33,673 bases of DNA from JAVVUJ01 sp964461765 (GCA_964461765.1 CAYWVS010000034.1:1-33673), one strand, 5' to 3'. Counted from the stretch's first letter, positions 17,162 to 26,016 are shown. Program-made: numbers and translations. The notes: generated by a model not told the origin, from the sequence alone.

Positions 17162-17176
17162 AAGTTTCAGAAAATT
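17162..17176. promoter_or_regulatory. CodY-like box
   Basis: AAGTTTCAGAAAATT matches the CodY consensus AATTTTCWGAAAATT at 14 of 15 positions. It lies 64 nt before the permease start, inside its leader. CodY represses amino-acid uptake genes when branched-chain amino acids and GTP are high in low-GC Firmicutes. Confidence 0.55.
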
Positions 17177-17240
17177 TGTTCCAAGTAATTTATGAAACCC
17201 TTATGTATTATGGCACCATTAGTATAAGGAGAAACGCATT

Positions 17241-18719
17241 ATGTCAGATCAAAAACAAACAGTTGCTCATTCACATGAGGAAAAAGATGTTACGCTCCAA
17301 CGTGATATTAAAGGTTGGCAAGTAAGCTTGATTGCACTGGGAGGTGTTATTGGATCCTGTTACTTCTTAGGAGTAGGCTGGACCATCAGTGTAATGGGCC
17401 CTGCGGTTATCTTGGCCTTCGCTTTGGTAGGATTTATCGTATACGGTCTTATGATTTCCTATGCGGAACTGCTTGTAAACCTTCCAAGAAAAGGTTCCTT
17501 TGTAGCGTACACCAACGAGTTTTTGGGAGAAACCATTTCTACCGGTTTCGGATGGGCCTTTTGGTTTAACTGGGTCGCCTACGTACCCTCTGAAGCAATC
17601 GCAGTATCCATCGTTTTAAACTCTCTGATCCCCGGAAATATGTTCATGTATTCCATCGGTGCCTTAGCAGGAATTACCTTCTTGAATGCGCTTCCTGTAG
17701 GAATGTTTGCCAAGGTAGAATCCACTTTGGCCATGATTAAGGTATTTTCCATATTGGCCTTTATCGTTGCCGCCTTTGGAATTTGGGTAGGACTTTGGGG
17801 GGATGCCGGATTCCTAGGATCTAAAAACCTCATTACAGATCCTGTGGCCGGTCTCTTTGAAAACATGTTCCCCTATGGACCCATTATCTTAATAACGCTG
17901 CTGGTTACAGTATTAGTTTCTTTCCAAGGAACGGAAATCGTTGGTCTTGCTGCTTCGGAAGCACAAGATCCTGAAAAAACCGTACCACGGGCATGCAAAA
18001 GTGTTACATATCGTATCGTAGTACTCTACTTAATCCCCTTGGCATTAGTGTTGTTGTTGGTACCTTATAATCAAGCAGATTTGGAGAATGGATCTATCTT
18101 TGCATATGCATTGAGTTCCTATGGCTTGGACTGGGTAGCAGCAATCATTTCCGGAGTAGTAATGGTAGCTGCATTCAGCTGTGCTAATGCAGGATTATAC
18201 GGAACTGTAAGATGTATGTACGGACTATCCGTTGAAGGTCTTGCTCCTAAATTCCTATCAAAACTAAATAAAAAAGGAACTCCACAGGCAGCTGTATTTT
18301 TTACCATAATTCCAATGTGGGCAGTATTGATGTTAGGATACTTCTTACCGGATTCCAGTTTTTACGCTTATCTTTTGACCATGTCAGGCTTTACGGGAAC
18401 CTTGGCTTGGGTAGGTATCATCGGATCTCAGATTGTATTTAGAAAGAGAATCGTAGCTAGAGGATACGACCCCAAGGAGCTGAAGGCTAACGTAAAATTT
18501 ATGTGGGTACCACTTTTTGCAATGATTGCTCAGCTCATTGGATTATTTGCCTTGGCCTTTGATGCGGAGATGGCTCCGGTATTCCCCTTAGCTATCAGTG
18601 CAGTGGTAGGGCCTATGATCATTAGGCTGATTGCAAAGAAAATGGGTAAAGTACGAACTATCGTTGCCTTAGACCCCGATGAAAAGACATTTGATGAGGC
18701 ATTTCCCCCAAAAAATTAG
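17241..18719 (+). CDS. APC-superfamily amino-acid permease (AAT-like)
   Basis: A 492-residue integral membrane permease with about 12 hydrophobic segments. After a hydrophilic N-terminus, LQRDIKGWQVSLIALGGVIG gives the first-helix substrate motif (GGVIGS). SYAELLVNLPRKGSFVAYT, the helix-6/7 region FQGTEIVGLAASEAQDPEKTVPRA, and FSCANAGLYGTVRCMYGLS follow. These fit proton-coupled amino-acid permeases such as LysP or GabP relatives; the substrate is not readable. AAGGAG at 17226-17231 sets the start. Its leader carries a CodY-like box, fitting uptake repressed in amino-acid-rich conditions. A terminator ends the unit, so it is probably monocistronic. Confidence 0.87.
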   Translation: MSDQKQTVAHSHEEKDVTLQRDIKGWQVSLIALGGVIGSCYFLGVGWTISVMGPAVILAFALVGFIVYGLMISYAELLVNLPRKGSFVAYTNEFLGETISTGFGWAFWFNWVAYVPSEAIAVSIVLNSLIPGNMFMYSIGALAGITFLNALPVGMFAKVESTLAMIKVFSILAFIVAAFGIWVGLWGDAGFLGSKNLITDPVAGLFENMFPYGPIILITLLVTVLVSFQGTEIVGLAASEAQDPEKTVPRACKSVTYRIVVLYLIPLALVLLLVPYNQADLENGSIFAYALSSYGLDWVAAIISGVVMVAAFSCANAGLYGTVRCMYGLSVEGLAPKFLSKLNKKGTPQAAVFFTIIPMWAVLMLGYFLPDSSFYAYLLTMSGFTGTLAWVGIIGSQIVFRKRIVARGYDPKELKANVKFMWVPLFAMIAQLIGLFALAFDAEMAPVFPLAISAVVGPMIIRLIAKKMGKVRTIVALDPDEKTFDEAFPPKN

Positions 18720-18734
18720 AAAGAATTCCTAAAC

Positions 18735-18774
18735 AAAAGACCGATTTCTAATTAACATTGGATCGGTCTTTTTT
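18735..18774 (+). terminator. Rho-independent terminator after the first permease
   Basis: AAAAGACCGAT (18735-18745) pairs with ATCGGTCTTTT (18762-18772), an 11-bp stem with a run of T through 18774. Confidence 0.85.
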
Positions 18775-18901
18775 CATGAAAGAAGATAGTGACAAGATAG
18801 TTTAAAAATATAGCAAGATTGTTCTTGTAAATTGAAAGAATGAGAGTAAAATTGAGTTATGTTATTTTATTATTAATTTAATCAAAAAAGGAGGTTGTTA
18901 A

Positions 18902-20557
18902 ATGAACGATACCAATAATACCGGCGGCGCAAAGATGAATATAGAGGATCGTGGTCTTAAGCAACACGATTTAAAAGTTCATACCGTCGTATTTATGATC
19001 TTTTGTTTAGTGGCAGCGGGAGCCTATGGAATTGAAGAGATGATTCCTGAAGCGGGTCCAGGAATGACTATCGTCATGTTAATGGTGCTACCATTTGTAT
19101 GGGGACTGCCTTTTAGTTTAGTAGCTGCCGAATTAGGGTCGGCTAGACCTCAGGAAGGTGGATACTATAAGTGGGTGCAGGAAGCTTTTGGCGAATTTTG
19201 GGGATTTCAGGCAGGTTGGTGGAGGACGATTTCCATCTATGTAGATCAGACACTTTATGTAATTTTAGCAGGAACATACTTGGCTAGCACGTGGGATTTG
19301 TCGCCAACGTGGGAATACATAGCAAAAGCTTCAATGATTTTAATTTTTACGTTTATTAATATTAGGGGTGTGAAAGAAGTTGGGTTGGTAAGCACAATTC
19401 TTTCTATTTTAGTAATTGTGGCATTTGCGATGGTAACTGTTATAGGGTTTGCCAATTGGTCTCAAAATCCTATGGTACCATTTACTGCAGCTCCTGTAGA
19501 GAGTGCAGCAGACTGGGTATTTTACATTGGAGCAGGAATTTCAATCGGTATGTGGATGTATTCCGGTTATGAATCCATGTCTACTATTGCAGGTGAGGTG
19601 AAAGATCCACAAGTTATTCCCAAGGCGACTTTGATCACAGTGCCTTTAATCATGGCAGTATATATTCTACCAACCGTGGCAGGTCTTGGATCAATGGGGA
19701 ACTGGGAAAACTGGGGTACGGAAGTAGGAACTGTTGGATACGCTTCGGTAGCAGAAATGTTTATGGGTCCTGCATTTGGGATTTTCTTTGCTGTGGTGGC
19801 AATTTTAGCCCAATGCTCTATTTACAACACGTATATCGCATCAGGATCCAGAGGATTTTTTGCCTTGGCAGACGATCATCTGGCACCTCCTATTCTGGTA
19901 AAATGTGATAAAAAACACGGAGTACCTTATGTAGCAGTTTTATCGGTTGCCATAGTAAATTTGATTCTATGTAGCTTTGATTTTACTACAATAGTTGTCA
20001 TAGATGTATTCCTCTTAGTTGCCTCTTATATGATGGTCTTTTTATCTGCTATAGTTTTAAGGAAGCGCATTCCTGATTCGGAAAGACCTTTTAAAATCCC
20101 CGGTGGTTACGGATTCTTAGTCTTCATTTGTAGTTTACCAATCTTTATTGCATTCCTTTCTTACTTTATTAATGGTACGGATCTCTTTATCGGAGGAATG
20201 ATAGGAATTATTTCAGGACCAATCATGTATGTGATTTGGAAAAAGATGTACGGTGGACTGGCTAAAAAGGATGCCTTGGCGTTTCCAAAGAATGAAAAAA
20301 CAGGTCTTGCAGTGGGAGACATGAATAAAATAGCGGCTACATTTATTGGATTGGGAGGAATCGGTGTTCTTGGAAGATTTTTCTTACCATGGTATGAAAG
20401 CGAATGGGGACCTGAGTATTACTTAGAAGAGTACGGTAGCGGCTTGTTTAGCAGTTTTGACGGTATGATCAACGCAATACAGATGGCCACGGTGGCTAGC
20501 TTTATCGTAGGCATAATCTGCGCAATTATAGCTATGAAGGTTGAACCTAAAAAGTAG
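18902..20557 (+). CDS. APC-superfamily amino-acid / polyamine permease (glutamate:GABA antiporter-like)
   Basis: A 551-residue membrane transporter of the amino acid-polyamine-organocation superfamily, clearly different from the preceding permease. Seen: a first helix with AAGAYGIEEMIPEAGPG, AELGSARPQEGGYYKWV, a long cytoplasmic loop with SGYESMSTIAGEVKDPQVIPKA, GSRGFFALADDHLAPP, and RIPDSERPFKIPGG. The C-terminus adds a hydrophilic stretch and two more hydrophobic segments (about 480-545), giving about 14, as in glutamate:GABA antiporters. Substrate is inferred only at the level of amino acids or polyamines. AAGGAGG at 18888-18894 sets the start. It lies between terminators on both sides. 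Confidence 0.85.
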   Translation: MNDTNNTGGAKMNIEDRGLKQHDLKVHTVVFMIFCLVAAGAYGIEEMIPEAGPGMTIVMLMVLPFVWGLPFSLVAAELGSARPQEGGYYKWVQEAFGEFWGFQAGWWRTISIYVDQTLYVILAGTYLASTWDLSPTWEYIAKASMILIFTFINIRGVKEVGLVSTILSILVIVAFAMVTVIGFANWSQNPMVPFTAAPVESAADWVFYIGAGISIGMWMYSGYESMSTIAGEVKDPQVIPKATLITVPLIMAVYILPTVAGLGSMGNWENWGTEVGTVGYASVAEMFMGPAFGIFFAVVAILAQCSIYNTYIASGSRGFFALADDHLAPPILVKCDKKHGVPYVAVLSVAIVNLILCSFDFTTIVVIDVFLLVASYMMVFLSAIVLRKRIPDSERPFKIPGGYGFLVFICSLPIFIAFLSYFINGTDLFIGGMIGIISGPIMYVIWKKMYGGLAKKDALAFPKNEKTGLAVGDMNKIAATFIGLGGIGVLGRFFLPWYESEWGPEYYLEEYGSGLFSSFDGMINAIQMATVASFIVGIICAIIAMKVEPKK

Positions 20558-20576
20558 AATTTGGCAGTTTGAGATG

Positions 20577-20613
20577 ATTGAGACCTTTTAAAAGTTAAAA
20601 GGTCTCAATTTTT
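20577..20613 (+). terminator. Strong terminator after the second permease
   Basis: A perfect 15-bp stem, 20577-20591 with 20595-20609, loop AAG, followed by TTTTT. It separates the permease from the hydrogenase operon. Confidence 0.9.
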
Positions 20614-20670
20614 AAGGAATTCAAAGAATTCTGACTTATTAAAAGTGTGTTAAAATATAGACAAAACCCC

Positions 20671-20699
20671 TTGTCAATCAAATAAAACAAAGGTATAAT
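20671..20699 (+). promoter_or_regulatory. Sigma-A promoter of the ech operon
   Basis: TTGTCA at 20671-20676, a 17-nt spacer and a perfect TATAAT at 20694-20699. Transcription should start near 20706, about 55 nt before echA. An inverted repeat GAATTC-AAA-GAATTC lies upstream at 20617-20631. Confidence 0.75.
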
Positions 20700-20760
20700 G
20701 TATACGTAAAAATTTAGTTCCGGATAATTTGTAGATTCCGGGAGAAAGAGGAGGATTAAA

Positions 20761-22689
20761 TTGGGCATTATTTTTTTTCTGATCTTATTTCCATTGATCA
20801 CAGCGGTAGCTCTTTTAGTTCTCAAGACCGATGCAGTCAGAAATTTTATTGTTACCATCTCTGCAATCGTCATTGCAGCAGGTTCAATCTATCTGGCATA
20901 TCAATATTTTAATACGGCAGGTGAGTATTTTGCTTGGGCAAACGAAAATATCAATTACTTGATGATGGGTATTGAAGTTGCTTTGGCTATTCTCATTATT
21001 TATTTGGGTATTAAATATAAAAAGTACTTAGCATCGATTCTTGCGGCTATTCAAGCACCCCTTATGGTGTGGTTCGAGCTGAATGTGGGTCACAACATCC
21101 ACGTGGAAAACAATCTTTATATCGATAAGCTATCGATAGTTATGGTATTGATCATAGGTATCATCGGTAGCATCATTACAGTGTATGCGTTGGGATATAT
21201 GAAAGATTTCCAACATCATCACCATGAAGATCCTGATAGAAGACCGTTTTTCTTTTTCTTAATGTTTCTATTTCTCTCAGCCATGTTTGGAATCGTATTG
21301 TCCAACAACTTAATTTGGCTGTATTTCTTCTGGGAAATTACAACATTATGTTCATTCTTCTTAATCGGATATACAAAGACAAAAGAAGCCATTCGAAATT
21401 CTTTCAGAGCTTTGATTATGAATTTAACAGGTGGTCTGGCTTTTGTTATCGCCATTATCGTATTAGGTACCTTCTATCATACTTTAGAGCTAAGCCAATT
21501 GCTCATGATGGGTATGTACGGAATTGATGTGGTGATCCCTGTTGCTTTATTAGCCTTTGCAGGTCTTACAAAAGCAGCACAGTTCCCGTTTTCCAGTTGG
21601 CTCCTTGGAGCCATGGTGGCACCTACCCCTACCTCTGCATTGCTCCACTCTTCCACAATGGTAAAAGCCGGGGTATTCTTAATTATTAAACTTGCTCCCG
21701 TATTGGGATGGGGCTCATTGGCAGGAATCATGGTCATGTTTGTAGGAGGTATCACCTTCTTGATGGCATCCTTTGCTGCTATTTCCCAAAGCAATGCAAA
21801 AAAAGTATTGGCATATTCCACCATTGCAAACTTAGGTCTTATCGTAGCTTGCGGTGGTATCGGTACTTATGGGGCAGTTTGGGCAGGAATTTTACTCATT
21901 ATATTCCATGCGGTTACAAAGTCTCTTCTGTTCCTATGTGTAGGTACAGCTGAACACAATATTGGAAGCCGTGACATCGAAGACATGGACGGTCTCTTTG
22001 GAAGAATGCCAAAGTTGGCAACCTTTATGATCGTGGGAATTTCAGGAATGTTTTTGGCTCCATTCGGAATGCTGATTTCCAAGTGGGCAGCCATGAGAGC
22101 TTTTATAGATGGCGGAACCGTTCTTATGGTTATGCTCATCGTCTTTGGTAGTGCAGCTACCTTATTCTACTGGACCAAATGGTTGGGTAAAATGGTTGGA
22201 ATTATGGCTAAGCGTGAAAATATCGAATCTAATGTCAATGGCTATGAGTCCTTCGTTTTAACTGCCTTGACAATTATGACCCTTTTGATTTGTGTGGTAT
22301 TTCCATTGATTTCAACATCAATGATCATCCCATATTTGATTTCAGTTTTCCCCAGTATCCAAGCAGGTACCATCATTTTGGCACTGACATCAAAGAATAT
22401 CATCATTATGTCCATTATGCTGTTTGTGGTTATCCTTCTTCCATTGTTATTCTTCGGTAAATCAAATAAGAAAATTGTTCCCATCTATTTGGCGGGAGCA
22501 AACATGGGCGATGATTTAACCTTCTTAGGCTCAATGGAAAAACAAGTACCTGTTTCACTGAAGAACTGGTATATGGAAGGCTATTTTGGAGAGCTAAAGA
22601 TGAACGTTATCGGTGTTCTTACAACGGTGTCCATTATTTTGGGCGTCTTTGGAATCTTGTTAGGAAGTTTCTTTAGGGGGGTGCTATAA
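20761..22689 (+). CDS. echA: Ech hydrogenase subunit EchA (NuoL/HyfB-like ion-pump subunit)
   Basis: A 642-residue membrane protein with about 16 hydrophobic segments, homologous to NuoL/MrpA antiporter-like subunits. It forms the ion-translocating arm of the energy-converting [NiFe] hydrogenase. Seen: the proton-channel core with LIWLYFFWEITTLCSF (helix-5 glutamate), the lysine-bearing FAGLTKAAQFPFSSWLLGAM, PTPTSALLHSSTMVKAGVF, and the second lysine helix in IIFHAVTKSLLFLC. A long amphipathic C-terminal part ends in another membrane segment. The start is TTG 20761, with AGGAGG at 20749-20754. The next gene starts immediately after the stop. Confidence 0.92.
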   Translation: MGIIFFLILFPLITAVALLVLKTDAVRNFIVTISAIVIAAGSIYLAYQYFNTAGEYFAWANENINYLMMGIEVALAILIIYLGIKYKKYLASILAAIQAPLMVWFELNVGHNIHVENNLYIDKLSIVMVLIIGIIGSIITVYALGYMKDFQHHHHEDPDRRPFFFFLMFLFLSAMFGIVLSNNLIWLYFFWEITTLCSFFLIGYTKTKEAIRNSFRALIMNLTGGLAFVIAIIVLGTFYHTLELSQLLMMGMYGIDVVIPVALLAFAGLTKAAQFPFSSWLLGAMVAPTPTSALLHSSTMVKAGVFLIIKLAPVLGWGSLAGIMVMFVGGITFLMASFAAISQSNAKKVLAYSTIANLGLIVACGGIGTYGAVWAGILLIIFHAVTKSLLFLCVGTAEHNIGSRDIEDMDGLFGRMPKLATFMIVGISGMFLAPFGMLISKWAAMRAFIDGGTVLMVMLIVFGSAATLFYWTKWLGKMVGIMAKRENIESNVNGYESFVLTALTIMTLLICVVFPLISTSMIIPYLISVFPSIQAGTIILALTSKNIIIMSIMLFVVILLPLLFFGKSNKKIVPIYLAGANMGDDLTFLGSMEKQVPVSLKNWYMEGYFGELKMNVIGVLTTVSIILGVFGILLGSFFRGVL

Positions 22690-23574
22690 ATGAGTGATTT
22701 AATGATAATAATAATCAGTGTTGTAGCTTATATTATCTTTGCCCCCATCCTTGGATGTCTTTTGGCAGGTATAGATAGAATTATTACTGCAAGAATGCAA
22801 GGGAGGGTTGGTCCTCCGCTACTTCAGCCTTATTATGATATGGCTAAGCTGATGGAAAAAGAGCCCATCAGTGTTAACAAGGTACAGGACTTTTATGTAG
22901 GATGCTTTTTATTCTTCATAATCGTAACAGGAGCATTTTTCTTCGCAGGACAGGATTTGCTGCTGATCATCTTTACTTTGACCTTGGCCAGTGTGTTCTT
23001 GGTAATTGCAGCATTCTCTTCAAACTCTCCCTATGCACAAATCGGTGCTGAGAGAGAGCTTCTGCAGATCATGGCTTATGAGCCCATGGTGCTTTTGATG
23101 GCAGTTGGACTATATTTAGTCACCGGAAGCTTTGAAGTAGCTGATATTATCAATCCTGACCCTAGCATAGGAATGGCCATTAAATATTTACCCGGAGTAT
23201 TCTTAGGGTTTATCTTTATCATAACGATTAAATTTAGAAAGTCACCCTTTGACTTATCCATGTCTCATCACGGACATCAGGAATTAGTAAAAGGTTTGAC
23301 TACTGAGTTTTCAGGAAAAACTATGGCGCTTATTGAGATTGCTCACTGGTATGAAAATGTGTTCCTTTTAGGATTTGTATTCCTTTTCATTGCAAATGGA
23401 ACAGCTATGGGAGCAGTCATCGGTGTAGTAGTTTGTTTGGCAACATATTTCTTGGAAATCCTCATTGACAACAGCTATGCCAGAATGAAGTGGCAATTTG
23501 CCATCAATTCTTCCTGGATTGTAGCCTTGACTTTAGGATTTGTAAACTTAATTGTTGCATTTATTATGTTTTAA
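22690..23574 (+). CDS. echB: Ech hydrogenase subunit EchB (NuoH-like membrane anchor)
   Basis: A 294-residue membrane protein of the NuoH/HycD family with about eight hydrophobic segments. It anchors the soluble hydrogenase module and carries the start of the ion path at the quinone-site equivalent. Seen: the cytoplasmic loop RMQGRVGPPLLQPYYDMAKL with charged residues, GAERELLQIMAYEP with the conserved glutamates, and the loop near KFRKSPFDLSMSHHGHQELV. Length is standard. Its ATG touches the echA stop, and its Shine-Dalgarno (AGGGGGG at 22675-22681) lies inside echA, so the two are translationally coupled. Confidence 0.92.
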   Translation: MSDLMIIIISVVAYIIFAPILGCLLAGIDRIITARMQGRVGPPLLQPYYDMAKLMEKEPISVNKVQDFYVGCFLFFIIVTGAFFFAGQDLLLIIFTLTLASVFLVIAAFSSNSPYAQIGAERELLQIMAYEPMVLLMAVGLYLVTGSFEVADIINPDPSIGMAIKYLPGVFLGFIFIITIKFRKSPFDLSMSHHGHQELVKGLTTEFSGKTMALIEIAHWYENVFLLGFVFLFIANGTAMGAVIGVVVCLATYFLEILIDNSYARMKWQFAINSSWIVALTLGFVNLIVAFIMF

Positions 23575-23586
23575 GGAGGTGTAATG

Positions 23587-24099
23587 ATGTCATATGTAAC
23601 AAAATCCCCATGGGTAATCCATTATGACGGTTCCAGTTGCAATGGATGTGACATTGAGGTACTGGCATGTCTTACACCCATGTATGATGTGGAGAGATTT
23701 GGAATCATCAATACTGGAAATCCAAAGCATGCGGATATCTTTTTGGTGACCGGATCTGTGAATCAGCAAAATAAAGGAGTTGTTCAGCAGATTTATGAAC
23801 AGATGCCTGAGCCCAAGGTGGTGGTGGCCATTGGAATTTGTGCCACATCAGGTGGTGTGTTCAGAGAATGCTACAACATTTTAGGGGGAACGGATTCTGT
23901 CATCCCAGTGGATGTATACGTACCCGGTTGTGCTGCCAGACCTGAAGCCATTATTGATGGTGTAGTCAAGGGTTTAGGTGTATTAGCAGAAAAAAGAGCT
24001 AAAATGGCTAAGGGTCCTGTGGCTTCTCAGAATCAAGATGTGGTAGATACAAAAGTACAGCCCGTAGATGAGGTCGAAGAAGCAAAGGAGGGGGAGTAA
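23587..24099 (+). CDS. echC: Ech hydrogenase small subunit EchC (NuoB-like)
   Basis: A 170-residue soluble subunit that holds the [4Fe-4S] cluster next to the active site. The four ligands are visible: C18 and C21 in SSCNGCDIE, C85 in GICATSGG, and C115 in VPGCAARP. The expected fold ends near residue 140. The last 30 or so residues form a hydrophilic acidic tail (QPVDEVEEAKEGE at the end). The start is ATG 23587, 7 nt after GGAGG (23575-23579); ATG 23584 directly before it is 4 nt away. The Shine-Dalgarno overlaps the echB stop. Confidence 0.92.
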   Translation: MSYVTKSPWVIHYDGSSCNGCDIEVLACLTPMYDVERFGIINTGNPKHADIFLVTGSVNQQNKGVVQQIYEQMPEPKVVVAIGICATSGGVFRECYNILGGTDSVIPVDVYVPGCAARPEAIIDGVVKGLGVLAEKRAKMAKGPVASQNQDVVDTKVQPVDEVEEAKEGE

Positions 24100-24456
24100 A
24101 TGAGAGAAAATTATAAAGAACAAGTGATTATCCCCATTAAAGCTAATGAGCTGATCTCCAAGGTATCAGATCTGAAGGGTGAAGGCTACAGGATTGGTCA
24201 AGCTTGCTGTACAAAAGTATCTGAGGGTTTTGAAATTCTTTATTCCTTTGATAAAAATCATGAGCTTGTCAACTTAAAGCTTACCATTGCCGAAGAAGAG
24301 GAAATCATGAGCATCACAGGTGTTTATTGGTGCGCATTTATATACGAAAATGAAATGCAAGATTTATTCGGAGTTAAATTCAAACATATGGCTCTGAATT
24401 ACGGCGGTCATTTCTTCAAGGTGTCTGAGCCTACACCTTGGAACCCCAAAAATTAA
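24100..24456 (+). CDS. echD: Ech hydrogenase subunit EchD (NuoC-like)
   Basis: A 118-residue NuoC (30-kDa subunit)-like protein that helps seat the large and small subunits. Seen: LKGEGYRIGQACCTKVSEGFEILYSF, a central beta region, and the NuoC signature WCAFIYENEMQDLFGV, shortened from the longer NuoC proteins as is usual for Ech. The ATG lies directly after the echC stop, with AAGGAGGGGG inside echC. echE starts 17 nt after this stop. There are no metal ligands of its own. Confidence 0.88.
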   Translation: MRENYKEQVIIPIKANELISKVSDLKGEGYRIGQACCTKVSEGFEILYSFDKNHELVNLKLTIAEEEEIMSITGVYWCAFIYENEMQDLFGVKFKHMALNYGGHFFKVSEPTPWNPKN

Positions 24457-24473
24457 GGAAGGAAGGCACAAAA

Positions 24474-25556
24474 ATGGGTAAAAGAACAATCATTCCTTTT
24501 GGCCCTCAGCATCCCGTTCTGCCGGAGCCTGTTCATTTGGATCTGGTGATAGAAGATGAAACCGTTGTGGAAGCAATTCCTTCCATTGGGTTCATTCACA
24601 GAGGACTGGAAAAGCTTGTGGAAAAAAAGGAATATACCGAAATGGTATATGTAATAGAAAGAATTTGCGGAATCTGCAGCTTTGGGCACGGATGGGGCTT
24701 TTGTCTCGCTGTAGAAGGAGCTATGGATGTTAAGATTCCCGAGAGAGCGGAATTCTTAAGAACCATCTGGCATGAATTATCCAGAATCCACAGCCACCTT
24801 TTATGGCTGGGATTATTGGCAGACGGCTTTGGCTTTGAAAGCTTATTTATGCATTGTTGGAGATTGCGTGAAAGCGTATTAGACATCTTTGAAAAAACCA
24901 CCGGAGGCAGAGTTATTTTCTCCGTTTGTAAGGTGGGTGGTGTCAGAAGAGATATCGATGATGCCACTTTGAAAGAAATGGTGGCTACCTTGAGAAAGAT
25001 GGAAGTGGAATTAAAGGAGCTTGCTGAGGTATTTATTGAGGATTACTCTGTAAAGAACAGACTTTGCAAGGTTGGATACCTTTCCAAGGAAGAAGCAGAA
25101 GAGCTTTGCGCCGTAGGTCCTATGGCTAGGGCATCCGGTATCCCACAGGATATCAGACTATGCGAAGGTAGCATTTATGAAAAATTGGGATTTGAACCTT
25201 GTGTAGAAACAGAAGGGGATAGTTATGCCAGATGTAAAGTAAGAATCAGAGAAGTCTATCAGGCTATTGATTTAATTGAAAAGGCAGTAGAACTTATTCC
25301 GGAGGGATCTATCTCTGTTGAAGTAAAAGGAAATATTCCTAAGGGCGAATATGTGGGTAGATTGGAGCAACCTCGTGGGGAAGCTTATTACTATGCAAAG
25401 GGTGCAGACTCCAAGTTCTTAGAACGAATGAGAGTTCGTACTCCTACCAATCAAAATATTCCTGCCATGGTAAAAACACTTCAGGGGTGTGACTTGGCAG
25501 ATGTTCCAATGCTTATATTAACCATTGACCCCTGTATCAGTTGTACAGAAAGGTAG
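24474..25556 (+). CDS. echE: Ech hydrogenase large subunit EchE ([NiFe] active site, NuoD-like)
   Basis: A 360-residue catalytic subunit. The four nickel-site cysteines are present: C65 and C68 in ERICGICSFGHG, C354 and C357 in DPCISCTER. With them the protein reduces protons or oxidises H2 at a NiFe(CN)2CO centre. The N-terminal FGPQHPVLPEP and HRGLEKLVEKK motifs match NuoD/EchE. The chain stops right at CTER, leaving no C-terminal extension of the kind other [NiFe] large subunits lose to an endopeptidase; EchE and CooH are known for this. The start is ATG 24474 after AAGGAAGGAAGG. An in-frame ATG at 24438 lies inside echD and is rejected. Confidence 0.94.
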   Translation: MGKRTIIPFGPQHPVLPEPVHLDLVIEDETVVEAIPSIGFIHRGLEKLVEKKEYTEMVYVIERICGICSFGHGWGFCLAVEGAMDVKIPERAEFLRTIWHELSRIHSHLLWLGLLADGFGFESLFMHCWRLRESVLDIFEKTTGGRVIFSVCKVGGVRRDIDDATLKEMVATLRKMEVELKELAEVFIEDYSVKNRLCKVGYLSKEEAEELCAVGPMARASGIPQDIRLCEGSIYEKLGFEPCVETEGDSYARCKVRIREVYQAIDLIEKAVELIPEGSISVEVKGNIPKGEYVGRLEQPRGEAYYYAKGADSKFLERMRVRTPTNQNIPAMVKTLQGCDLADVPMLILTIDPCISCTER

Positions 25557-25566
25557 GTGAGGGATA

Positions 25567-26016
25567 ATGGCAGCATTTAAGATGGGAAAAGTGGTATTGA
25601 GAAGCTTGTTCAAAAAACCTGCAACCCTCATGTACCCCGTAATCCCCAGAGAGTATCATGAAAATACCAGAGGGCATATCGCTATAGATGTGGATACTTG
25701 CATTTTATGCGGAATTTGTCAGCGAAGATGCCCTGCAAACGCCATAGAAGTCAACAGACAGAAGAAAACCTGGATGATTGAAAGAATGAAATGTGTTCAA
25801 TGTAGTGGGTGTGTAGTGGTTTGCCCAAAGGATTCCTTGAGCAACCAAAATACTTATACTCCGCCTGAGACACAAAAGGTGGTGGATACCTTCACTATTC
25901 CGGTGAAAGAGGCTCCAAAGCCTGCAGCTAAGGTAGAAAAACCTGCTGAAGCTAAGGAGGAAAAGGCTCCGGAGGCAAAGGCTGAAGAAAAAGCATCAGA
26001 AGCCCCCGCAGTATAG
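25567..26016 (+). CDS. echF: Ech hydrogenase ferredoxin subunit EchF with Ala/Lys/Glu/Pro-rich tail
   Basis: A 149-residue electron-transfer subunit with two [4Fe-4S] motifs: C45, C48, C51, C55 and C76, C79, C82, C86, each followed by proline. It links external ferredoxin to the EchC cluster. After the ferredoxin fold (about residue 105) comes a tail of some 40 residues of Ala, Lys, Glu and Pro repeats (AKVEKPAEAKEEKAPEAK and so on), longer than the family core needs. GGTGAGGG just before ATG 25567 serves as ribosome site. Ten nt follow the echE stop. Confidence 0.9.
   Translation: MAAFKMGKVVLRSLFKKPATLMYPVIPREYHENTRGHIAIDVDTCILCGICQRRCPANAIEVNRQKKTWMIERMKCVQCSGCVVVCPKDSLSNQNTYTPPETQKVVDTFTIPVKEAPKPAAKVEKPAEAKEEKAPEAKAEEKASEAPAV

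Larger units (their letters stand above)
16905..17240 (+). promoter_or_regulatory. Long leader of the amino-acid permease: promoter, direct repeats, CodY-like box
   Basis: This 336-nt gene-free stretch holds a promoter (16933-16960), three direct copies of a 14-nt motif (16988-17001, 17031-17044, 17092-17105), a weak stem-loop around 17130-17167 and a CodY-like box (17162-17176). No riboswitch core that I know is evident. Confidence 0.6.

Noticed and set aside
16905..17240. A riboswitch before the amino-acid permease
   Set aside because: I looked for glycine, lysine, SAM, T-box and guanidine core motifs and saw none; only a weak stem-loop around 17130-17167.
20617..20631. GAATTC-AAA-GAATTC as a specific operator of the ech operon
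   Set aside because: It is short, AT-rich and lies upstream of the -35 with no known regulator match, so it is mentioned only with the promoter.
24596..24967. Minus-strand open frame of 123 codons inside echE
   Set aside because: It is antisense to the conserved catalytic subunit, with no ribosome site and no family resemblance.
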